A program made the position numbers and the translations under genes. A stretch of 6,955 bases of DNA from Bacteroidetes bacterium UBA7692 (lineage in GTDB: Bacteria; Bacteroidota; Bacteroidia; Chitinophagales; LD1): positions 1 through 6,955 of the forward strand of contig DLGO01000085.1 in the NCBI GenBank assembly GCA_002482725.1, in the 5' to 3' direction. Below the pieces are notes generated by a model. It was given only the letters and a program-made list of their open reading frames with translations, searched no databases and had not been told where the DNA came from. Below, piece by piece: positions 1-5,589 of this stretch (position 1 is the stretch's first letter; every line of letters starts with the position of its first letter).

Positions 1-2602
1 TCAGCTCCAGAGTCCTTTCGCTTATGATATCTTCCAGCCCTTTCTTCTCGGCCTTGCTTTCGCGGGTGCGCACAGTGGCATCCGTAAATGCCAGCAGTAT
101 CAGCTGTTCGTTCTGCACCTTTTGCCTTATGTGCATGGCATTCAGCAACATGGTCCTTTTGCCTATACCTGCAAACTCATGCGTAATTTCGTAATCATAA
201 AAAGCGGCACTCCTCTCACCAAAATTATCCAGCAGTTCGTGCAATTGTGGTATATCCCATTTCTGCTTATCCAGATCATACAACAGCTTTCCTTCTATAT
301 CTGCGGGCTGTAGCTCAAACTTTTTGCTGAAAGCTTTATTTGCTGATTTTATATGCAGGTCCCTATCCAGTATCAATATTGGCTCGTGTAGTGTAGCCAG
401 TATAGCTTCGCTAAAATCACCCGCCTCGGCCAGCAGCTCGTTTCGGGTCAGCAACTCCTGGTTGGTCGTTATCAGCTCCTGGTTGGCCGACTCTATTTCT
501 TCCTTGGATGTTTCCAGCTCCTCGTTCATGCTCTGGAACTCCTCGTTGCTGCTCAGTATCTCTTCGTTGGCCTCCATCAGTATCTTGTTGGCCCTTTCGT
601 TTTCCTTGCTTACCGATATCAGGTCGGCGCGCACCATGGCCAGCTCTTCTTTCAGCTTTTTGCTGGTACCATGAACTTCGCCTACGTTTATATCGGATAG
701 CATGCGCTTTTCAGCCAGCTCCTTTTGTGTAAACACTATCAGCAGCAGCGGCTCCATGCCCTCGGTATTTACCGGTATCACATCCAGGTTTACGGAGTAT
801 AGTACATTGCCGTTTTTTATCTCTATGCCTGTTTTGCTTATTTCTTTTTGCTCATCTATCGCTTTGTTGATAGCGTCGCGCAGCTCATACGACATTTCGG
901 GGCGTGCCATACTCAGTATATTCAGCGTGGCCTTGCCCGTGGCATGCTCCAGGTAGTTGCTCGTAGCCCCTTTAAACTGAAGCACCTTGCGCGCATAGTT
1001 GATAATAACATAGGTAGGAATATACCTTGCCATCAACAGTTCGGTTATTGCCGAATCGGCTATTACCGAATTGCTAAAGGTCGTTTTCCGGAGTGGCCGT
1101 ATCACTGCCCTTGCGCGCACTTCGGCCGGGGTGCGGTACACCAGTTCGGGTAGTGCACGCGGGCCTTTAGCCGGTTCGTATATCTTGTATTTTTTATTGG
1201 TTTGCACAAACAGCTGCGAAGCTCCAATAGCTTCCGAGCGGCTTAGCATCATGCTGCCACCATCATTGAGCGCATAGCGAAATGTCTTGAACACCTTGGT
1301 ATGCATAACATTATCAAAATAGATAAGCAGGTTGCAGCAGCTGATAAAATCTATGCGTGAAAAAGGCGGATCGCTAAGTATGTTGTGCGGCGAAAACGAA
1401 CACACATCGCGCACTTCCTTGGTCACGGTATATACATCTTCTTCCCGGGTAAAAAAGCGCGATAACCTTTGTGGCGAAACGGACTTTACCTCTGACCGGG
1501 AGTACTGCCCCTTGCGCGCTTTTTTAATTGCCTGCACGCTAAGGTCGGTGCCGAAAATCTGAATATGCTTTGCAGGCACCAGCCCGTCCAGTATTTCTAT
1601 CAGCAGCATGGCTATGGAGTATGCCTCCTGGCCCGAGGAGCAGGCAGCTATCCATACACGCAGCGGCTGGTCGGGCGCTTTGTTTTTAAGCAGTTTCGGT
1701 AGTAGTGTGGCTTTCAGGTACTGGAAAGCATCTGCATCGCGAAAGAAATCGGTAACGTTTATCAGCATATCATTGTACAACACTGTAGCTTCGTTGCTTT
1801 TGGTCTTTAGCAGCTGCGCGTACTGCGCCAGGCTTTTCAGCCGGTATATAAACATCCTGCGCAGTATGCGGCGCTTTATAGTACCCATTTTATAGTGGGT
1901 AAAATCTATACCCGCTTCCTTGTGCAATATCTGCAAAATGGTTTTCAGGTTTTCATCGTTGTCATCTATTTCGGTAATGGTACCTTTTGCCACTACCTCT
2001 TTTTTAGATGAATACTTGCTGATGTGCACCAGCTCCTGTGCTATCTGCTTTGGCGACATTACAAAATCCGCCACGCCTTCGCTGATGGCCGACCCGGGCA
2101 TGCTATCGTGCTTGGCAGAATTATCCTGCGCAAAGGTGATGCCCCCCTCCTGCTTTATGGCGCGCAGGCCATTGGTACCATCGCTGGCATTGCCCGACAG
2201 CACCACGCCTATGGCATCCTGCTTATGTGTTTCGGCAAGCGAGGTAAACAGCACGTCTATAGACACTGCCGCTACACTCTTGGAGCGCGGTATCAGCTGT
2301 ATATGCCCATCCGTTACTTTTATACCCTTATCGTTAGGTATCACATATACATTGTTGGGCTCCATGTACTCCATATCCTCTATCTCCTGCACCTTCATGC
2401 CGGTAGACTTTGCCAGCAGCGGGGTTAACAGGCTCTTGTAGTTTGGGCTCAGGTGCTGTACAAATATGAAAGCCATACCTGTATCAGCAGGCAGGTTTTT
2501 GAACAATTCCATACCGGCCTCTAACCCTCCGGAAGAGGCACCTATGGCCACTATCAGCAACGACTTATCAGAAGGATTAGCCTCTGCTTTATTTTTTTTC
2601 AT
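1..2602 (-). CDS. CheB-CheR-PAS fusion sensor protein (C-terminus cut off by window edge)
   Basis: Reading the minus strand from ATG at 2602 gives 867 residues with no stop before base 1, so the gene is partial. Residues about 15-195 are a CheB methylesterase domain without its usual receiver. The triad is visible as Ser23 (GASSGG), His50 (VQHL) and Asp141 (SGNASDG), with MPGSAI at 168-173. Residues about 215-475 are a CheR methyltransferase: YKMGTIKRRILRRM (237-250), TDFFRD (284-289, with Arg288 the likely catalytic Arg), SAM-binding AACSSGQEAYS (319-329), GTDLS (351-355) and SCCNLLIYF (421-429). A PAS-like region (about 515-625) follows, then a coiled coil (about 645-725) with repeated NEEL/NQEL units, then a second PAS (about 728-845). 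The last residues (ISERTLEL) look like a linker into further PAS or histidine kinase domains; a kinase end is inferred. The start fits: it lies 7 nt after the upstream stop and has AGGA close to it. The protein is probably cytoplasmic, combining glutamate (de)methylation-type domains with sensing. Fusions of this kind often act outside classical chemotaxis. Two CheR motif residues are unusual (see findings). Confidence 0.95.
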   Translation of the reverse strand, partial: MKKNKAEANPSDKSLLIVAIGASSGGLEAGMELFKNLPADTGMAFIFVQHLSPNYKSLLTPLLAKSTGMKVQEIEDMEYMEPNNVYVIPNDKGIKVTDGHIQLIPRSKSVAAVSIDVLFTSLAETHKQDAIGVVLSGNASDGTNGLRAIKQEGGITFAQDNSAKHDSMPGSAISEGVADFVMSPKQIAQELVHISKYSSKKEVVAKGTITEIDDNDENLKTILQILHKEAGIDFTHYKMGTIKRRILRRMFIYRLKSLAQYAQLLKTKSNEATVLYNDMLINVTDFFRDADAFQYLKATLLPKLLKNKAPDQPLRVWIAACSSGQEAYSIAMLLIEILDGLVPAKHIQIFGTDLSVQAIKKARKGQYSRSEVKSVSPQRLSRFFTREEDVYTVTKEVRDVCSFSPHNILSDPPFSRIDFISCCNLLIYFDNVMHTKVFKTFRYALNDGGSMMLSRSEAIGASQLFVQTNKKYKIYEPAKGPRALPELVYRTPAEVRARAVIRPLRKTTFSNSVIADSAITELLMARYIPTYVIINYARKVLQFKGATSNYLEHATGKATLNILSMARPEMSYELRDAINKAIDEQKEISKTGIEIKNGNVLYSVNLDVIPVNTEGMEPLLLIVFTQKELAEKRMLSDINVGEVHGTSKKLKEELAMVRADLISVSKENERANKILMEANEEILSSNEEFQSMNEELETSKEEIESANQELITTNQELLTRNELLAEAGDFSEAILATLHEPILILDRDLHIKSANKAFSKKFELQPADIEGKLLYDLDKQKWDIPQLHELLDNFGERSAAFYDYEITHEFAGIGKRTMLLNAMHIRQKVQNEQLILLAFTDATVRTRESKAEKKGLEDIISERTLEL

Positions 2603-2609
2603 TCCTATT

Positions 2610-3074
2610 TTAGTTATTATGACTGCGAGCCTGATTAATAACAAAATCACATCGCATGGGCTGTTCCTTATTCGCTGTAAGCAGTTCCAACACCTCGCCT
2701 ATATGCACACCCATTTCGGTAAAGTCGCATTTCTGCAAATAATAATGGGCGCCTAAACCATATAATTTATCTGCTACATCATCCCTAAGCGATGTTGAGT
2801 TGATTACCACTACCAAGCACTTTAATCTACAATCGCCCTTAATAAAAGTAAGGCATTCTATCCCGTTCATTCTGGGCATATTGATATCCAGAAAAAGCAC
2901 ATCGGGCAAATGATTAATATTTTCATCCAGAAAACTTACCAGCTGCTCGCCATCTGCAACTGTTTGCAGCAGATGCTTTACAGGTAGCTCCTGCAAGGCT
3001 TTTCTAAAAAAGAAACGGTCGTCCGGGTCATCGTCGGCCAGCAGAATATTGAAAATGGGTGTGGTAATTTCCAT
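2610..3074 (-). CDS. Single-domain response regulator (Rcp1-like receiver)
   Basis: This 154-residue protein is essentially one CheY-like receiver domain with no DNA-binding output. Acidic pocket residues are in LLADDDPDD (11-19). The phosphoacceptor is Asp63 in LFLDINMP, the Ser/Thr switch lies in NSTS (92-95), and the conserved Lys is Lys115 in YYLQKCDF, where the common Pro after Lys is Cys. It starts at ATG 3074, 17 nt after the stop of the preceding receiver gene, and its stop is 7 nt before the CheB-CheR-PAS gene, so the three genes are probably one transcript. More than half of the aligned residues match the neighbouring receiver, indicating a tandem duplication. The likely role is accepting or passing phosphoryl groups in a relay with the adjacent sensor; partner specificity cannot be read from sequence. 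The receiver assignment is firm, the role is inferred. Confidence 0.93.
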   Translation of the reverse strand: MEITTPIFNILLADDDPDDRFFFRKALQELPVKHLLQTVADGEQLVSFLDENINHLPDVLFLDINMPRMNGIECLTFIKGDCRLKCLVVVINSTSLRDDVADKLYGLGAHYYLQKCDFTEMGVHIGEVLELLTANKEQPMRCDFVINQARSHNN

Positions 3075-3091
3075 GAGCGTTTATTGCGTTT

Positions 3092-3550
3092 TTACTTATA
3101 TACTTTTTGCAGGTTTACTATAAATTCATCTCGCGGTGGCCTTTGGCTACTGGCTGCCAGTAACGCCAGCACACGCTGTATCATACCCGCCATTTCGCCA
3201 TAGTCGCTCTTGTGCATGTAGTAATGGGCACCCAGCTTGTACAGCAGGTCCACAGAGTCCTCGTGCATAGAGGTAGAGCAGATAACCACTGCTATATCTT
3301 TCAGCAGTGGATTGGCTTTTAGCTCTGTGAGGCACTCCGTACCATTCTTCCGCGGCATGTTCAGGTCCAGAAAAAGTATATCGGGCAAGTTGTCCGTATT
3401 CTTTTGCAGGTAGGTCATCAGCCGCTCGCCATTTATCACCTCGCTGAAGCGGTGGCTTATATTTAACTCCTGCAATGCTTTCTGAAAAAACATGCGGTCA
3501 TCTTCATCATCATCTGCCAGCAGGATATGAATGGGGGTGGTATTATACAT
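3092..3550 (-). CDS. Single-domain response regulator (Rcp1-like receiver), first gene of operon
   Basis: A 152-residue CheY-like receiver if translation starts at ATG 3550. The frame extends four codons upstream to a TTG at 3562, but ATG 3550 places the first beta strand (HILLADDD) at the usual distance from the N-terminus and is preferred. Numbering from ATG 3550, the acidic pocket is Asp13-Asp15, the phosphoacceptor is Asp62 in LFLDLNMP, the switch residues are in CSTS (91-94), and the conserved Lys is Lys114 in YYMHKSDY, where Ser replaces the usual Pro. There is no output domain. It is paralogous to the next gene downstream; differences concentrate in the surface helices and the C-terminal tail, so the two may interact with different partners. 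As the first gene of the leftward operon, its upstream region should carry the operon promoter, but no clear Bacteroidota -33/-7 pair was recognised there. Confidence 0.93.
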   Translation of the reverse strand: MYNTTPIHILLADDDEDDRMFFQKALQELNISHRFSEVINGERLMTYLQKNTDNLPDILFLDLNMPRKNGTECLTELKANPLLKDIAVVICSTSMHEDSVDLLYKLGAHYYMHKSDYGEMAGMIQRVLALLAASSQRPPRDEFIVNLQKVYK

Positions 3551-3681
3551 ACAGTTTCGCAACCAGCGACGTTAGCCCTGAAGAACTTCAAGTGCTACAA
3601 GGTACACATGATAAAACTGTAAACCAGCACTATTTATATTAATACAACTTATAATGATATAATCGGGGAAAGTTAACGTAG

Positions 3682-3698
3682 ATGAGGTGATATGAGGT
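3682..3698. promoter_or_regulatory. Possible operator: two ATGAGGT direct repeats
   Basis: ATGAGGT occurs at 3682-3688 and again at 3692-3698, a 10-nt repeat interval that puts both copies on the same helix face. The pair lies about 130-150 nt upstream of the first receiver gene, in the expected control region. Seven-base repeats are short and may be chance; no regulator is implied by the window. Confidence 0.25.
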
Positions 3699-3704
3699 TA
3701 GTCA

Positions 3705-3728
3705 TATTTGCCCAGGCATGCGCAAATA
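3705..3728. repeat. Inverted repeat TATTTGC / GCAAATA
   Basis: A perfect 7-bp inverted repeat (3705-3711 and 3722-3728) around a 10-nt spacer. It sits beside the ATGAGGT pair, upstream of the leftward operon. It could be a dimeric regulator site or a weak hairpin. No T-run follows on either strand, so it is not terminator-like. Confidence 0.35.
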
Positions 3729-3825
3729 ATTCCTTGGTGCACACCTCCGTAACCTGCTGTTTGGCTCCCCGCTCTCTTTCTCTGCACTTCATTTTGGCGC
3801 GTCCCTGCGGGTCAGGCTGTGCGCG

Positions 3826-3849
3826 GTAGAGACGGTGGTACGTCTCTAC
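3826..3849. repeat. 9-bp perfect hairpin, GTAGAGACG / CGTCTCTAC
   Basis: Arms at 3826-3834 and 3841-3849 are perfectly complementary around the 6-nt loop GTGGTA. Hairpins with these GTAGAGACG-type arms are, from general familiarity, recurrent dispersed elements in several bacterial genomes including Bacteroidota and cyanobacteria; that link was not verified here. There is no T-run, so a terminator role is unlikely. Confidence 0.65.
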
Positions 3850-3854
3850 TAATC

Positions 3855-3872
3855 GCTAGGCTACGGGCTAGC
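3855..3872. repeat. Short inverted repeat GCTAG / CTAGC
   Basis: Five-bp arms at 3855-3859 and 3868-3872 with an 8-nt loop, directly after the larger hairpin. Weak on its own, but it continues the run of dyad symmetry across this GC-rich segment. Confidence 0.3.
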
Positions 3873-3903
3873 AGCTGTCATGCTTCGCATTTGGCGACAA
3901 ATC

Positions 3904-3923
3904 CTGGCGCAAGCTTGCGCCAG
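3904..3923. repeat. 20-bp perfect palindrome CTGGCGCAAGCTTGCGCCAG
   Basis: Every base pairs with its mirror position around the central AAGCTT, with no loop or mismatch. Its right 13 nt (3911-3923) recur exactly at 6635-6647 on the far side of the accessory genes. It overlaps the start of the 15-bp tandem repeat. It could be part of a dispersed repeat, a recombination or protein-binding site, or a cruciform-forming element. Confidence 0.7.
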
Positions 3924-3948
3924 AGGGACCTTTGCCAGGGGGACCTTT
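3919..3948. repeat. 15-bp tandem repeat, two copies
   Basis: GCCAGAGGGACCTTT at 3919-3933 is followed immediately by GCCAGGGGGACCTTT at 3934-3948, differing at one base. The first copy begins inside the 20-bp palindrome, so the duplication appears to have involved the palindrome edge. Confidence 0.7.
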
Positions 3949-3972
3949 ACTCAAAGATTTAATCTTAAATAA

Positions 3973-3980
3973 TATATTTG
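3973..3980 (+). promoter_or_regulatory. Candidate Bacteroidota -7 element TATATTTG
   Basis: TATATTTG exactly fits the TAnnTTTG -7 consensus known for the Bacteroidota primary sigma factor. It would give a leader of roughly 125 nt before ATG 4110. A matching TTTG -33 box at normal spacing is absent; the nearest is TTTA at 3946, at the edge of the tandem repeat. Low to moderate confidence. Confidence 0.35.
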
Positions 3981-4109
3981 TCATATAAAACATTACCACA
4001 TATTACCTTTATGGCTTCGTTCATATGCCAAACCTTCTGTATAACCTCAGCCAATAATTTATACCGATGAAAAAGGCAATGACCTAAGCCGCAAAATAAT
4101 CAATAACAA

Positions 4110-4613
4110 ATGAAATACATTTTAACCCTTATGCTTTGCTGGTGTGGCAGTAGCTACGCACAAAGCCAAATGGATACCCTTTGTACCAATGACAACAAAT
4201 TTTACATTGCCCGGAACGTAACAATGATTAATGATAGCGTTGTATTGACCTTACGGGATAGCAGTACCAAAACCATTGCAGCAAGCTTTATACGACCGTG
4301 CAGTGCACAACAGTTGATCGGCATAAGGGTGCAAGCATACCTGAACAAACCAAAGCCTGTAACGACCGCACCAGTTAATCTACAAATACCAATAAAACCC
4401 AGCACCTACTTTAAAAGGAGTGCAGGATTTGCCGGTGCTGGTTTAGCTACTATGATAGTAGGGGGAATTCTTAGCGGAATAGGTGCCAGTAAGGGAGCAA
4501 AGATACCGACATATATTGGTGCAGGTCTGGCAGGCGGTGGCTTGATATTGGAGATTGGCGCCATAGTGAATTTATTTAAGGGCGGGGAAGCATTGGAGCA
4601 AAAGGGCTGGTAA
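4110..4613 (+). CDS. Exported/membrane protein with two glycine-rich helices, function unknown
   Basis: 167 residues. Residues 1-17 form a signal peptide (MKYILTLMLCWCGSSYA, cleavage likely before Gln18); the cysteines do not fit a good lipobox. A soluble part (about 20-75) has a beta-like pattern around NVTMINDSVVLTLRD (36-50). It is followed by a Pro/Thr-rich linker (79-98) and two Gly/Ala-rich hydrophobic segments, about 105-126 and 134-156, joined by a short basic turn. The tail is polar. The layout resembles small hypothetical envelope proteins common in Bacteroidota; I recognise no named family. Base composition is near that of the left operon (29 G/C in 4261-4320), unlike the two AT-rich genes downstream, yet the next gene starts only 14 nt after its stop. 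It may therefore be a resident gene next to acquired ones, or the first gene of the same operon. Start ATG 4110 is required for the signal peptide. Confidence 0.8.
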   Translation: MKYILTLMLCWCGSSYAQSQMDTLCTNDNKFYIARNVTMINDSVVLTLRDSSTKTIAASFIRPCSAQQLIGIRVQAYLNKPKPVTTAPVNLQIPIKPSTYFKRSAGFAGAGLATMIVGGILSGIGASKGAKIPTYIGAGLAGGGLILEIGAIVNLFKGGEALEQKGW

Positions 4614-4627
4614 TTAAAAGATAAACG

Positions 4628-5521
4628 ATGAGCGAAACAAACCATTCAGATCTATCAATATTGGAAAAATGGATTTTCGGTATTGCTATGGCTTTTGCAG
4701 GTAGCGGTTTACTGATATTCATAATTGCAATTTATCTTTTTCAGCATAACGAACCTTTTAATTATGGCTCATCTATAAACTCAAACAAATTTGGTGATTT
4801 GGGCTCCTTTATCAGTGGGGCTGTCGGAGTAATATGGTCTTTCGTTAGTGTATTGCTATTTTATCTAGCATTGAGATTACAGCGTTCAGATTTAAAGATG
4901 CAGAGAGAGGAATTGGTTTTACAGAGAGAGGAATTAGCCCTTACGCGCGAAGAAATGGCGTTAACCCGTCAAGAAATTGAAGGGCAAAAACATCAGATGG
5001 AAAAGCAGAATGAAACGCTGACCTTGCAACAGTTTGAGAATACATTTTTTCAACTACTGAATGTTCATAATAGCATGTCTGATATGATGTATACCATGGA
5101 TAAAACTCAACATGCGGTTTCTTCATTTCTAAGGGGATTTAGTTCAAATTTGCAGAATCATAAAAATTTGAACAAGAGGCAAAATATTGAATATGAGGAG
5201 TTCGAGTTAATCTATGCAAAAGCCATCTTTTCATATAGAAATGTGTTTATTCCTTATTTAACCAATTTATATCACTTGATAAAATTTATAGACAAATCAC
5301 AGATTCCAAATAAAAAGAATTATACTAACCTAGTCAGAGCGCAATTATCACCTCATGAACTTTCATTGCTTTATTATAACGGTATAACAACCAGTGGTAT
5401 TGCTAAATTCAAACCTTTACTAGAAAAGTACACCCTTTTAAAGAACATGGATAAAAGCATTGAACACTTTGTAGACTTTAATCACATGTATGTGCAAACA
5501 GCTTTTAATGCAGAAGATTAA
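4628..5521 (+). CDS. Putative phage abortive infection protein (AbiC-like, putAbiC family)
   Basis: 297 residues. Two transmembrane helices (about 15-38 and 58-84) flank a short polar loop, followed by a coiled coil (about 85-135) and a helical domain to the C-terminus. The hallmark block FENTFFQLLNVHN (136-148), a region around YLTNLYHLIKFID (210-222) and AQLSPHELSLLYYNG (238-252) match what I know of the putative phage abortive infection (AbiC-like) family. Members are membrane-anchored and occur in defence regions; the mechanism is not established, but altruistic growth arrest on phage infection is the assumed role. The start at ATG 4628 lies 14 nt after the previous stop and retains the first helix. 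The coil contains four near-identical heptads (residues 91-118). AT-rich codon use contrasts with the left operon, suggesting transfer. A terminator-like hairpin follows 26 nt after the stop. Family assignment is fairly secure; actual defence activity is inferred. Confidence 0.85.
   Translation: MSETNHSDLSILEKWIFGIAMAFAGSGLLIFIIAIYLFQHNEPFNYGSSINSNKFGDLGSFISGAVGVIWSFVSVLLFYLALRLQRSDLKMQREELVLQREELALTREEMALTRQEIEGQKHQMEKQNETLTLQQFENTFFQLLNVHNSMSDMMYTMDKTQHAVSSFLRGFSSNLQNHKNLNKRQNIEYEEFELIYAKAIFSYRNVFIPYLTNLYHLIKFIDKSQIPNKKNYTNLVRAQLSPHELSLLYYNGITTSGIAKFKPLLEKYTLLKNMDKSIEHFVDFNHMYVQTAFNAED
4898..4981 (+). repeat. In-frame heptad repeat coding the coiled coil (4 x 21 bp)
   Basis: Four consecutive 7-residue units, MQREELV, LQREELA, LTREEMA and LTRQEIE (residues 91-118 of the AbiC-like protein), are encoded by degenerate 21-bp units. 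The first two share the 12-nt core CAGAGAGAGGAA. Regular hydrophobic/charged spacing predicts a parallel coiled coil just past the second membrane helix, for oligomerisation. Confidence 0.75.
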
Positions 5522-5547
5522 CATAAGTAGAAATACAAGATTTTTAT

Positions 5548-5576
5548 AAAGCCCAAACTTAGTTTGTGCTTTTTTT
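5548..5576 (+). terminator. Intrinsic terminator-like hairpin between AbiC-like and DUF4238 genes
   Basis: Arms 5551-5558 and 5562-5569 pair with one C/T mismatch (5553/5567) around loop TTA. The stem extends by A-T pairs at 5548-5550, and a run of seven T follows (5570-5576). This is typical Rho-independent terminator architecture for the AbiC-like gene. It ends only 7-13 nt before the candidate starts of the next gene, so it also sits in that gene's leader and may attenuate read-through. TTAGTTTG within it (5559-5566) is one base from the TAnnTTTG -7 consensus. Confidence 0.75.
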
Positions 5577-5589
5577 AAATTTTATGATT

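Larger units (their letters stand above)
3551..4109. other. Divergent intergenic region with repeat cluster, no gene
   Basis: This 559-nt stretch separates the leftward signalling operon from the rightward accessory genes and must hold both promoters. I see no credible coding frame; the only start-stop pair near the right end is a six-codon frame at 4067-4087. The half nearer the receiver gene is AT-rich with short direct and inverted repeats (3682-3728). The centre (about 3797-3948) is GC-rich and dominated by hairpins, a perfect palindrome and a tandem repeat. The right end (3950-4109) returns to AT-rich sequence with a candidate -7 element. The GC-rich centre resembles an inserted or dispersed non-coding repeat rather than promoter DNA. 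Confidence 0.7.

Noticed and set aside
122..2441. Ten plus-strand frames of about 60-173 codons in 122-2441
   Set aside because: They lie antisense to the continuous 867-residue CheB-CheR-PAS frame, whose motifs are unmistakable. The products are Ser-, Cys- or Arg-rich with no recognisable domain.
2466..2756. Plus-strand 96-codon frame
   Set aside because: Antisense across the junction of the CheB start and the second receiver gene; no domain and no plausible start context.
3147..3335. Minus-strand 62-codon frame inside the first receiver gene
   Set aside because: Same-strand frame-shifted shadow of a receiver with intact motifs.
3551..3562. TTG start at 3562 for the first receiver gene
   Set aside because: ATG 3550 is four codons downstream and gives normal spacing to the first beta strand; the extra residues (MRNC) add nothing conserved.
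4067..4087. Six-codon frame MKKAMT before the exported protein gene
   Set aside because: A leader peptide is conceivable, but there is no attenuator structure or codon bias to support it; frames this short occur often by chance.
4202..4645. Two minus-strand frames opposite the exported protein gene
   Set aside because: Antisense shadows; the Pro/Ala-rich product mirrors the Gly/Ala-rich helices of the real gene.
4941..5126. Minus-strand 61-codon frame opposite the AbiC-like gene
   Set aside because: Antisense shadow of the coiled coil and FENTFF region; no independent support.
5566..5589. GTG 5566 start extending the DUF4238 protein by eight residues
   Set aside because: The codon lies in the terminator hairpin stem and the added residues come from the T-run; family N-termini begin close to the HYIP motif.
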